Assembly: GCA_902406135.1 (NCBI GenBank) | Contig: CABPCX010000085.1 | Span: 1 to 7,485, forward strand | Origin: an uncultured Eubacteriales bacterium | Lineage (GTDB): Bacteria; Bacillota; Clostridia; Lachnospirales; Anaerotignaceae | Length of the DNA stretch: 7,485 nucleotides | Direction of reading: 5' to 3' | In this document: piece by piece, positions 1 to 5,066 of the stretch | Layout of the letters: each line of letters begins with the position of its first letter | Position numbering within the stretch: position 1 is the first letter of the stretch | Position numbers and translations under genes: made by a program | The notes under the pieces: generated by a model | What the model was told of the DNA's origin: nothing | The model's input: only the letters and a program-made list of their open reading frames with translations | Database searches by the model: none

Positions 1-13
1 AGGTGCTTTATAT

Positions 14-87
<74 letters not shown>

Positions 88-92
88 CTTTT

Positions 93-126
93 AATAACCG
101 TATCTAATAAATACGGTTATTCTTTT
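93..126 (+). terminator. Perfect 11-bp hairpin between the two tRNAs
   Basis: AATAACCGTAT (93-103) pairs perfectly with ATACGGTTATT (111-121) around a 7-nt loop, followed by CTTTTA. It resembles a weak intrinsic terminator for tRNA-Arg. It ends only a few bases before tRNA-Leu, which has no room for its own promoter, so it may instead be leaky or serve as a processing signal. Confidence 0.55.
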
Positions 127-130
127 ATAT

Positions 131-214
131 GCGGAGGTGGCGGAATTGGCAGACGCGCTAGATTCAGGTTCTAGTGAACGTTAGTTCATGTGGGTTCAAG
201 TCCCATCCCCCGCA
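131..214 (+). tRNA. tRNA-Leu(CAG), probable integration target
   Basis: This is a class II tRNA with a long variable arm. The acceptor stem is 131-137 with 207-213 and the discriminator is A214. The anticodon stem is 158-162 with 170-174, and the anticodon CAG is at 165-167. The variable stem is TGAAC/GTTCA (175-179 with 184-188). The T-loop is TTCAAGT (195-201). The fifth acceptor pair is an A135-C209 mismatch. CCA is not encoded. Its 3' half borders the mobile element, the usual position for a tRNA used as attB, so attL is probably in its 3' part; this is inferred because the matching attR copy is not in view. Confidence 0.95.
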
Positions 215-224
215 TATTATAAAA

Positions 225-257
225 CCCTTGAAAACACTGAGTTTCAGGGGCTTTTTT
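225..257 (+). terminator. Rho-independent terminator of the tRNA unit
   Basis: CCCTTGAAA (225-233) pairs with TTTCAGGGG (242-250) through nine pairs, one of them a T-G wobble. The loop is 8 nt and a T6 run follows at 252-257. It ends transcription from the tRNA genes before it enters the element. Confidence 0.85.
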
Positions 258-272
258 ATGCTTTAAAATGGG

Positions 273-299
273 TTTTGACCCTTTATTTTACCCTTTACA
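273..299. repeat. Left-end ACCCTTT repeats, candidate integrase arm sites
   Basis: GACCCTTTA (277-285) and TACCCTTT (289-296) lie in tandem about 60 bp beyond tRNA-Leu and overlap the 3' end of the sigma gene. TTTTGACCCTTTA (273-285) recurs exactly at 7391-7403 near the other end, again with TACCCTTT three bases later. Short repeats present at both ends match what arm-type sites of tyrosine integrases look like. The integrase here has an N-terminal region of the arm-binding type. Confidence 0.55.
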
Positions 300-1028
300 G
301 CTTAAATTTATCAATTTTATGGCTGTCCGTTCTGTTGAACTGTAGCCTGTTTCTTTCCATTTTATAAAGCTGCTTTTATATGCATTCCTGCTTATAATAT
401 CCTCACGATAAATCTTTAGGCGCTTTGATCTCCTGAGCTTATTTAAAGCGCTTTGCTTCAATCCCCTCGTATATGATAATGTCAGTTGCATATTTTGTGC
501 AGCTTCGGCCTCTGTGTGTCCTTCATAATAAATCTGTCTTAATATATCAGATTTTATAGGCTCAAGCATATTTAACTCTTTTTCCAAATCGTTATGCAGC
601 TCCTCATTATAGAGTTTGCTTTCTGCTGTTCCAATGTAGTCATTGTCATCTGCTACCGTATCAGCTATTATCAGATCATCCCCTAAAGGAGTATACAGGC
701 TCAACGAGTTATTTAAAATATCCTTCTGCTCCTTCTTAGTCCTTAAGCCTATAAGCTCATTAAAAGAGTTTTTTAGATGATATGACATATATGTCAACAG
801 CTTGTATCCCTTTTCGGGGTCATAGCTTTTTACAGCTTTTAATAGAGAAAAATATCCTTCCTGGGCTAGATCGTCAATATCTATATTTGCCGCTTGGCAT
901 AGCTTCAGCTTTGAAAGATAAAATCTATTGCAATACATATATACAAAGTTTCTGACATTTTCCCATAATGCAGGTAATAAGTCTTTGTTCCCGGATTTTA
1001 TCAATTCGACCATCTGCTCATTTGACAT
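288..1028 (-). CDS. Sigma-70-family RNA polymerase sigma factor of phage/mobile-element type
   Basis: The protein is 246 aa. Region 2 is visible at residues 53-92, with DLAQEGYFSLLKAVKSYDP for core binding and then the -10-recognition helices. Region 4.2-like HTH sequence lies at 161-205 (ILRQIYYEGHTEAEAAQNMQ, then YTRGLKQSALNKLRR). The start is ATG at 1028, preceded by AAGGTGG with good spacing. An in-frame ATG 17 codons upstream has no ribosome-binding site. It should direct RNA polymerase to particular promoters. It is the last gene of the leftward late-type operon, beside the host tRNA, so it may activate late element promoters or helper-phage promoters; the target is unknown. The C-terminal 40 residues beyond region 4 are not recognised. 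Confidence 0.85.
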   Translation of the reverse strand: MSNEQMVELIKSGNKDLLPALWENVRNFVYMYCNRFYLSKLKLCQAANIDIDDLAQEGYFSLLKAVKSYDPEKGYKLLTYMSYHLKNSFNELIGLRTKKEQKDILNNSLSLYTPLGDDLIIADTVADDNDYIGTAESKLYNEELHNDLEKELNMLEPIKSDILRQIYYEGHTEAEAAQNMQLTLSYTRGLKQSALNKLRRSKRLKIYREDIISRNAYKSSFIKWKETGYSSTERTAIKLINLSCKG

Positions 1029-1103
1029 ATTATCCCACCTTGTTAATAATACCGGCTGCGTTAGATCCTGCAGGAACATGACGCCGGAAATAAGGGCAGA
1101 AGA

Positions 1104-1130
1104 TTGGCGGCCAATGATTGTACAATTGTA
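1104..1130. repeat. Clustered palindromes upstream of the sigma gene
   Basis: TTGGC-G-GCCAA (1104-1114) is followed by two overlapping perfect 10-bp palindromes, ATTGTACAAT (1117-1126) and TACAATTGTA (1121-1130). They fill the 115-bp gap between the gp10-like gene and the sigma gene. They could be regulator-binding sites or a structured leader. No convincing promoter is visible with them. Confidence 0.35.
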
Positions 1131-1143
1131 TTAACTGTAAAAT

Positions 1144-1641
1144 TCATTCGCTCATCTTCTTTATAAGCTTGTCTGCTTCGTATCCAATGGCTCTTTTCCA
1201 ACGCTCAATAGCTTTTTCCGTCATAAACAAGCCTTCGACATACGACGTTTTTGTTCCAACAACAATACCGCCTTTTCCGTCCGGGTTACGCTCCAACATC
1301 CCGCTATTTTCATTAATAACCAACCCCGGAACGAAATGACGGTCCATTCTGTGGCCATCATTTACATATGATGCATATTTCATATTGTTTGCCAACCGGG
1401 TTTCATAGCTATTGCCTTTTCTTTGAGGCTTAGTAATGCTATCGGTTGCCCAACGTTGCTTCATTTCACCTGTCCTTGTATTTGTTCCTGACAAATCGTT
1501 TTTAGTCGGTGGCGTTAGCTCTGCAGCCTTCTCCACGGCGCGCATAGTAGCATTTTCCGATATCTGTGAAAGTTGCTCAGGCAAATCACTGTAATACTTT
1601 TTTAATTTTTCTAAACGGCTACGAAATGTATATTCTGCCAT
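1144..1641 (-). CDS. HK97 gp10-like phage tail-completion protein
   Basis: The 165-aa protein has the pattern of the HK97 gp10 family. It has a basic N-terminal helical region, TPPTKNDLSGTNTRTGEMKQRW at about 43-64 (the 'TG.L..S' area), YASYVNDGHR at 89-98 and FMTEKAIERW near 139-148. In siphoviruses such proteins act at the head-tail or tail-terminator interface. AAAGGGGTG lies six bases before ATG 1641. No other virion gene is in the window. A satellite could use it to direct helper tails to its own particles, but it could also be a prophage remnant. The family call is by recalled motif and is good but not certain. Confidence 0.75.
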   Translation of the reverse strand: MAEYTFRSRLEKLKKYYSDLPEQLSQISENATMRAVEKAAELTPPTKNDLSGTNTRTGEMKQRWATDSITKPQRKGNSYETRLANNMKYASYVNDGHRMDRHFVPGLVINENSGMLERNPDGKGGIVVGTKTSYVEGLFMTEKAIERWKRAIGYEADKLIKKMSE

Positions 1642-1670
1642 AGCTTACACCCCTTTCTTCCTGCAATAGT

Positions 1671-1931
1671 CTAACATTTTTTCACATCCTTATGTGGATT
1701 TTTGGAGTTATAAAAGTCCTGCATATCTTTAATTATCGTGTCTATGCTATCAATATCCATATTAGCAGTTCTCTGCATTGTTTTTTTATCATCTTTATGA
1801 GGATTTCTTGAGGCATACGCTTCCTGCGCCTCTTTACATATACTGTCAAAATCCTTTTTTCGATATTCCATCTTTCCTGTTATCGGAACAGGCGCATCAT
1901 AAACCATAACCCTTTTTCCTGTAATACTCAT
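1671..1931 (-). CDS. Small protein with an internal NPHKD duplication, function unknown
   Basis: This 86-aa protein is not recognised. It contains two related segments: residues 27-50 (DFDSICKEAQEAYASRNPHK and on) and 59-85 (DIDSIDTIIKDMQDFYNSKN and on). Each is a predicted amphipathic helix ending in (R/K)NPHKD. A second, weaker echo is ITGK at residues 3-6 and 17-20. AAGGAGG stands six bases before ATG 1931. That ribosome-binding site lies within the last codons of the preceding 59-aa gene, so the two are probably translationally coupled. It precedes the gp10-like gene and may be a partner or small virion-related factor; this is only context. Confidence 0.7.
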   Translation of the reverse strand: MSITGKRVMVYDAPVPITGKMEYRKKDFDSICKEAQEAYASRNPHKDDKKTMQRTANMDIDSIDTIIKDMQDFYNSKNPHKDVKKC

Positions 1932-1932
1932 A

Positions 1933-2112
1933 TTAATCCTCCTTGTAATAGATCATAGTGAGACAGCTTAACCCATTTGCAGCAACAAACGAATTGACAT
2001 TGATTATCTTTGCGCCAGAGGCTTCAATCTTTGCAAATTCGTTATTGAGACAATTTTCAATACCGCCCCTTGCTCCTGCCAAATCAATTTTTAGTGCTTT
2101 AACCTTTGTCAT
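1933..2112 (-). CDS. 59-aa hypothetical protein, first gene of the late-type operon
   Basis: The protein begins MTKVKALKIDLAGARGGIEN and ends SCLTMIYYKED. AAAGGAGG with ideal spacing precedes ATG 2112, and the stop overlaps the ribosome-binding region of the next gene. The alternation of short strands and helix, with a final hydrophobic TMIYY strand, faintly recalls Cse60-like small proteins found in phages and Firmicutes. I would not name it on that. It sits about 30 nt downstream of an extended -10 promoter and would be the first product of the operon that includes the gp10-like protein and the sigma factor. Confidence 0.72.
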   Translation of the reverse strand: MTKVKALKIDLAGARGGIENCLNNEFAKIEASGAKIINVNSFVAANGLSCLTMIYYKED

Positions 2113-2145
2113 TTTATTACCTCCTTTATTGAATATAATTTGTCC

Positions 2146-2187
2146 TTATTATATCATTGAATTTTAAAAAAATTTATGATATAATAA
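2146..2187. promoter_or_regulatory. Dyad with two outward-facing extended -10 promoters
   Basis: TTATTATATCAT (2146-2157) and ATGATATAATAA (2176-2187) form a perfect 12-bp inverted repeat. Each arm reads TGATATAAT outward, an extended -10 element. The left arm points to the late-type operon, with a predicted start near 2141, 29 nt before ATG 2112; no good -35 is seen. The right arm has TTGAAT (2157-2162) 17 bp upstream of TATAAT (2180-2185) and points to the small-RNA region. The symmetry could also be an operator controlling both directions together. Confidence 0.6.
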
Positions 2188-2199
2188 TAAGTTTACATA

Positions 2200-2228
2200 T
2201 TGACTTTTCATATATATTGTAATATACT
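2200..2228 (+). promoter_or_regulatory. Sigma-A-type promoter of the first candidate small RNA
   Basis: TTGACT (2200-2205), a 17-bp spacer and TATACT (2223-2228) make a strong rightward promoter. The predicted start is G2235. No protein gene with a ribosome-binding site follows, but an intrinsic terminator ends at 2312. Confidence 0.7.
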
Positions 2229-2234
2229 TTAATT

Positions 2235-2312
2235 GGGTAATCGTCTTTATTTAGCGTGCTGCACAGCTTTTTTGGAACTGCCTCCTTTGTAGCTGTTGCG
2301 GCGCGCTTTTTT
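2235..2312 (+). ncRNA. Candidate ~78-nt small RNA with an anti-Shine-Dalgarno loop
   Basis: The start is set by the promoter at 2200-2228 and the end by an intrinsic terminator. AGCGTGCTGCACAGCT (2253-2268) pairs with 2291-2307 through 16 pairs, with one bulged T (2297) and two G-U wobbles, followed by T6. The wobbles become A-C mismatches on the other strand, so the rightward strand is the structured one. The 22-nt loop (2269-2290) contains CCTCCTTT, complementary to AAAGGAGG ribosome-binding sites. Including A2291 of the stem, ACTGCCTCCTTTGTA (2277-2291) can pair over 15 consecutive bases, one of them G-U, with the ribosome-binding region of the HTH gene starting at 4997. A trans-acting repressor of early-gene translation is inferred. 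Confidence 0.6.
2253..2312 (+). terminator. Strong intrinsic terminator of the first candidate small RNA
   Basis: A 16-bp GC-rich stem (2253-2268 with 2291-2307, one bulge) is directly followed by T6 at 2307-2312. On the opposite strand there is no T run, so it acts rightward only. Confidence 0.75.
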
Positions 2313-2421
2313 ATATGCGACTTTTTGCGATTTTTTTGGAATTTTTCGTACTCACAAAACCCAGTTTTTTCGGCATTTTCTTATATAAAAAACTTCGGAA
2401 AAACCTCGCATTTTATTTTAA

Positions 2422-2452
2422 AAGGGACAGCCCATTAAATAGGCAGGCCCTT
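2422..2452 (-). terminator. Weak leftward terminator of the early operon
   Basis: Read leftward, AAGGG (2452-2448) pairs with CCCTT (2426-2422). An inner GCC/GGC pair (2444-2442 with 2432-2430) lies beyond an internal loop. TTTTAAAAT follows. It would end transcripts coming from the small genes at 2562-3072. The T run is short, and the hairpin overlaps the -35 element at 2451. Confidence 0.4.
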
Positions 2453-2480
2453 GACAAATAAGCATCGTAAATCATATAAT
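2451..2480 (+). promoter_or_regulatory. Perfect-consensus promoter of the second candidate small RNA
   Basis: TTGACA (2451-2456), an 18-bp spacer and TATAAT (2475-2480) make a full consensus for both elements, pointing rightward. The predicted start is near G2487. A terminator begins only 17 nt later. Confidence 0.7.
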
Positions 2481-2486
2481 AGCAAT

Positions 2487-2541
2487 GGATTGTTTGCATT
2501 TTTCCCCTTCTTGAGGTTGCCGCCTCATCAGGGGATTTTTT
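2487..2541 (+). ncRNA. Candidate ~55-nt small RNA or short terminated transcript
   Basis: A perfect promoter and a terminator bracket about 55 nt with no coding potential. The 5' part is unstructured and U-rich and contains TTTCCCCTTC (2501-2510). The same ten bases recur at 2573-2582, so the RNA could pair with GAAGGGGAAA near the 3' end of the neighbouring leftward mRNA. It may instead only be a promoter whose transcript is deliberately ended before it collides with the early operon. Confidence 0.4.
2504..2541 (+). terminator. Intrinsic terminator, rightward
   Basis: CCCCT (2504-2508) pairs with AGGGG (2530-2534). After a small internal loop, TGAGG (2512-2516) pairs with CCTCA (2523-2527), and T6 follows at 2536-2541. 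It serves the promoter at 2451. Confidence 0.72.
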
Positions 2542-2561
2542 ATTTCCTATAGCCTTTCTTA

Positions 2562-2741
2562 TCATTTTTCCGTTTCCCCTTCGTCCGGATAACGTTTCAT
2601 AATTATCCTGCGTACTTCCTCATAACCGAGAAAGCTTGATGCAAAGCTATGTACAAAATGTATCAGGTCTTCGCTTGTTGTTTCCCTGAGAATTTCAATT
2701 ACAAGTTCTCTTTCATAATCTATCTGTTTTTTATGTTCCAT
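2562..2741 (-). CDS. 59-aa acidic helical hypothetical protein
   Basis: The protein begins MEHKKQIDYERELVIEILRE and ends YPDEGETEK. It appears mostly helical. Residues 23-42 (SEDLIHFVHSFASSFLGYEE) resemble the I/L-heptad pattern of the 35-aa protein just upstream. AAAGGAGG lies seven bases before ATG 2741 and partly follows the stop of the preceding gene, so it is tightly coupled. It is the last clear gene of the early operon. The function is not recognised. Confidence 0.72.
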   Translation of the reverse strand: MEHKKQIDYERELVIEILRETTSEDLIHFVHSFASSFLGYEEVRRIIMKRYPDEGETEK

Positions 2742-2757
2742 ATTTTCTCCTCCTTTA

Positions 2758-2865
2758 TTACTCTGTCCAGCATTTAATAAATGTATAGGTTTTTATAAGC
2801 AAATCTCTGTCTGTGATTTTATCCAACATTTCCATTATTCTTTTTTTAAGTTCTTGATCATTCAT
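2758..2865 (-). CDS. 35-aa small helical protein
   Basis: The protein begins MNDQELKKRIMEMLDKITDR and ends TFIKCWTE. It looks like a two-helix peptide. Tiny helical proteins with a '..L..I..I.....L..IY.FIK..' pattern are frequent in Firmicute phages, usually of unknown role. GAGGTG lies seven bases before ATG 2865, and the TGA stop of the upstream 66-aa gene lies in that ribosome-binding site. Its own stop is followed directly by the next ribosome-binding site. The coupling on both sides supports a real gene despite its size. Confidence 0.65.
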   Translation of the reverse strand: MNDQELKKRIMEMLDKITDRDLLIKTYTFIKCWTE

Positions 2866-2871
2866 CTTTTG

Positions 2872-3072
2872 TCACCTCTCATCAATAGTAAAAGCCACTT
2901 CGACATCTTCCCTTGGTCTTATGCAAACCGCCATTTCACATTCTTCATATTCATCCTGTTCGTTAAAAAACCAGTTGACAGCCTTCTGTACTGCTTCCGC
3001 TGGATCGCTGCTTTTAATAGTCTTTGCTATCCTCATATTTTTGAATACCTCCCCTATAAAGCTAAAATCCAT
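2872..3072 (-). CDS. 66-aa hypothetical protein
   Basis: The protein begins MDFSFIGEVFKNMRIAKTIK. Residues 24-38 (PAEAVQKAVNWFFNE) look like an amphipathic helix, then a very acidic linker (QDEYEECE) and a strand-rich end (AVCIRPREDVEVAFTIDER). No family is recognised. AAAGGAGAT stands five bases before ATG 3072. It is the first gene downstream of the replication ATPase and the iteron region, and is coupled to the 35-aa gene. A larger ORF on the opposite strand (2854-3285) has no ribosome-binding site and is taken as a shadow. Confidence 0.7.
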   Translation of the reverse strand: MDFSFIGEVFKNMRIAKTIKSSDPAEAVQKAVNWFFNEQDEYEECEMAVCIRPREDVEVAFTIDER

Positions 3073-3098
3073 ATTAAATCTCCTTTCTTTGCCCTCTT

Positions 3099-3138
3099 GT
3101 TGCTATCGTTGTTTTTGTTGCTATCGTTGCTATTGTTG
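3099..3138. repeat. 9-bp-period GTTG iterons
   Basis: GTTG occurs five times at exact 9-bp spacing (3099, 3108, 3117, 3126, 3135). CTATC or CTATT fills three of the four spacers. The 13-mer GTTGCTATCGTTG appears twice (3099-3111 and 3117-3129). The phasing is near one helical turn, as in initiator iterons. Confidence 0.6.
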
Positions 3139-3197
3139 TTTAACGTAGAAAACGTATGTTATGTAGAATTTTCAATGCATATAAGGGTAATAAATTA

Positions 3198-3348
3198 TTT
3201 TGCAATATTAATGCAATCCCCGAATTATCAAGCCTTCTTCAATTTTGCAAACTGCAATATTGATACATTCATTTTTGCAAAATAAAAATAGGCCTGCAAT
3301 ATTGATTAAACACTTATAAATACTAGGTTTATTTCAATTTTGCAAAAT
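3198..3348. other. AT-rich TGCAA-box cluster, possible replication origin
   Basis: TGCAA occurs seven times in about 145 bp (3201, 3212, 3246, 3253, 3276, 3295, 3341). Recurrent contexts are TGCAATATTGAT (3253, 3295) and TTTTGCAAAA. ATTTTGCAAAAT (3337-3348) is a perfect 12-bp palindrome. The stretch is very AT-rich and lies immediately downstream of the ATPase gene, next to the GTTG iterons. In SaPI-type islands the origin is also placed by the replication initiator gene and made of short iterons flanking AT-rich DNA. Origin function here is an inference. Confidence 0.5.
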
Positions 3349-3360
3349 AAAATATTGTTC

Positions 3361-4812
3361 TTATGAGATTGGCAAATCTGTCAACTTTGTTTGTTGCGGT
3401 TCATGCGGCAAATCTTCCTTCTTAATATCATTCATCGACCACCAGGCAATCTTATTTTTTCCATATCCTATACTATGGCTAACAATATTTAACTCATTTT
3501 TTGCATTATATAGTGTTCGTTCAGCTATTCCGGCTTCCTCAGCCTTAGTCTTGATCAATTCAAGTCTCTCATACTCCTTGTTGCCCAAAGTTTCTATTAA
3601 AAATCTTTCGGCCTCTTCCAGTGATACTGGCTCTTTCTTCTTTCTCTCTCGCCTTGAGTCCAAAATGTCATCAGCCTCTAAGTCACTGTATCCATTCCAT
3701 TCAACACCCGATACATCATTTATTTTGAAAGCTATACTTTTCCCATTTTTAGCTGTACTGCTTTTGACCTGTGCTATTATTTTTGTCTCTGCATCCTTCG
3801 GATCTTTTCCCACTACCAACACTGACCTTGCCGCTGCTGTGATGTCAATTGAGCCTAAATTGCGGTATAGGGCAGATGCTTGTGTCATTTTCGACATATG
3901 AGTTATAACCACAAGAGCGCATTTATACTCTTCAGCCAGTTTAATAATATGAGACATTATTGGCCTTACTTCATTAGCTCTATGCATATCTATTCCAGAG
4001 CCTAAATACGCTTGTATCGGATCAAATACCATAAGACCTGGTTTACATTCATTTAAAAAGTTTTCAAGGCGCTCATCCATAAAAGATAACGTTTTTTCGC
4101 TTTCATCTAACATATAAATATTGTTGAGATCTGCATCCATCTTTTTAAGTCTGTAGTTAATAGTATCTTTGTAGCCATCTTCTGCCGTCTGATATAGTAC
4201 CTTTATGGGGTTCCTTTTTAGTCTATCTCCTGGAAGACTGCCACCTCTCGACAATTCTGCCACTATCTTTAGCATAGAGTAAGTCTTACCTCCACCGGGA
4301 TCACCCTGCATAATTGTTAGCTTTCCTTTAGGTATATATGGCCACCATAACCAGTCAACTTTTTCAATTCCTATCTCATTTAAACAGACTATTTTAGTCG
4401 TAGCCTTGCCTCTTTCTATGTGGCTTTTTATGTATTGATCTATCGCATTTTTAACCTCATCATCCGTTAAATAAGCGGTATTTCTATCCTTGAACATCAA
4501 ATAAGCCTTCCTGTCAAATGGTACTCCATCCGCCTGCAGTTCTGCTTTTAGGCTTTCAGCCAAATTCTTCTTTATTTGAACAAATAAAAAAGTTCGCTCT
4601 TTTACATAGCCGCCCTTAGTTAATGCAGTTACTACAATCTGTTTAAACTCATCCAGCTCTGCTTCGTTCTGTATTAAAACGGCATAATAGTCGGCATTAT
4701 ATATTTGCTCAAATAGCTTTAATTCGTTTACAATAAACACATATTTTTGTTTTTCATCATCCGGCTCTGCTTCTAAAAAAGTCTTTATTGCATCTGTTGA
4801 AGTCAAACTCAT
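3361..4812 (-). CDS. RepA/DnaB-like hexameric replicative ATPase
   Basis: The protein is 483 aa. The N-terminal ~140 residues are unassigned and have no recognisable primase motif. A RecA-like AAA ATPase core of the RepA (AAA_25) type follows. It has Walker A GDPGGGKT (170-177), Walker B LMVFDP (260-265), VVITHMSK (301-308) and GSIDITAAARSVLVVGKDP (320-338), a pattern typical of RepA-like helicases. Residues about 398-460 form a likely C-terminal winged helix (RTLYNAKNELNI, then IAWWSM). Its ATG overlaps the stop of the upstream HTH gene as ATGA and has AGGGGTG. It probably opens or unwinds the element's origin just downstream. It could alternatively be a loader rather than the helicase itself. 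Confidence 0.85.
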   Translation of the reverse strand: MSLTSTDAIKTFLEAEPDDEKQKYVFIVNELKLFEQIYNADYYAVLIQNEAELDEFKQIVVTALTKGGYVKERTFLFVQIKKNLAESLKAELQADGVPFDRKAYLMFKDRNTAYLTDDEVKNAIDQYIKSHIERGKATTKIVCLNEIGIEKVDWLWWPYIPKGKLTIMQGDPGGGKTYSMLKIVAELSRGGSLPGDRLKRNPIKVLYQTAEDGYKDTINYRLKKMDADLNNIYMLDESEKTLSFMDERLENFLNECKPGLMVFDPIQAYLGSGIDMHRANEVRPIMSHIIKLAEEYKCALVVITHMSKMTQASALYRNLGSIDITAAARSVLVVGKDPKDAETKIIAQVKSSTAKNGKSIAFKINDVSGVEWNGYSDLEADDILDSRRERKKKEPVSLEEAERFLIETLGNKEYERLELIKTKAEEAGIAERTLYNAKNELNIVSHSIGYGKNKIAWWSMNDIKKEDLPHEPQQTKLTDLPIS

Positions 4813-4997
4813 TCTATCACCCCTGCTGTGTTCTCAGGATTTGCAAGCCAATTTTCAAGGGCCGCTTTAGGAATTATCTTCCTTGCTCCTATTTGAACAA
4901 CCGGGAAGCCTTCTATATTGGTTAATTTATATGCTGCGGATATTCCTATTCCGAGAGCCTCCGCAAGTTCTCTGACTGAATATGTTAATTTTTCCAT
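4809..4997 (-). CDS. Excisionase-like HTH protein, second paralogue
   Basis: This 62-aa winged-helix protein of the HTH_17/excisionase class has YSVRELAEALGIGISAAYKL, then EGFPVVQIGARKIIPKAALENWL. The start is ATG 4997 with AAAGGAGG seven bases away; an in-frame ATG 14 codons upstream lacks a ribosome-binding site. Its stop overlaps the ATPase start. It may promote excision, bind the origin or regulate transcription. It is a clear paralogue of the protein starting at 5533. Its ribosome-binding region is the best predicted pairing partner of the candidate small RNA at 2235. Confidence 0.85.
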   Translation of the reverse strand: MEKLTYSVRELAEALGIGISAAYKLTNIEGFPVVQIGARKIIPKAALENWLANPENTAGVIE

Positions 4998-5041
4998 AGC
5001 ACTACCTCCTTTGTATATATGGTCATTGTATTTTTTCATAA

Positions 5042-5066
5042 GTGTGTAGCTATCTACCCACTTTTT
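5042..5066 (+). other. Intercistronic hairpin followed by T5
   Basis: GTGTGTAG (5042-5049) pairs with CTACCCAC (5054-5061), with one mismatch and a CTAT loop, and then T5. In the rightward direction it looks like a minimal terminator, but nothing is known to be transcribed toward it. In the leftward mRNA it would be a hairpin between two genes. Confidence 0.3.

Noticed and set aside
1029..1079. N-terminal 17-codon extension of the sigma factor
   Set aside because: The upstream ATG has no ribosome-binding site, whereas ATG 1028 has AAGGTGG at good spacing.
2256..2438. Rightward 60-aa ORF rich in phenylalanine with a GTG start
   Set aside because: No ribosome-binding site precedes it, and a strong terminator interrupts it at 2253-2312. 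The region is better explained as RNA. A hydrophobic toxin was considered but no start signal supports it.
2413..2565. Leftward 50-aa ORF whose ATG overlaps the stop of the 59-aa gene as ATGA
   Set aside because: The overlap is suggestive. However, the ribosome-binding site (GAAGGGG) is poorly spaced, composition is unlike a protein, and the ORF runs across a terminator hairpin, a consensus promoter and the operon's own likely terminator.
2854..3285. Rightward 143-aa ORF
   Set aside because: It is antisense to the 66-aa gene and the iteron arrays, has no ribosome-binding site, and its low-complexity serine/leucine run comes from the repeats.
3099..3348. CRISPR array
   Set aside because: The repeats are too short, regularly phased or degenerate, and there are no repeat-length units with unique spacers or cas genes.
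4998..5039. N-terminal 14-codon extension of the second HTH protein
   Set aside because: It would place the AAAGGAGG ribosome-binding site inside the coding region; ATG 4997 is correctly spaced behind it.
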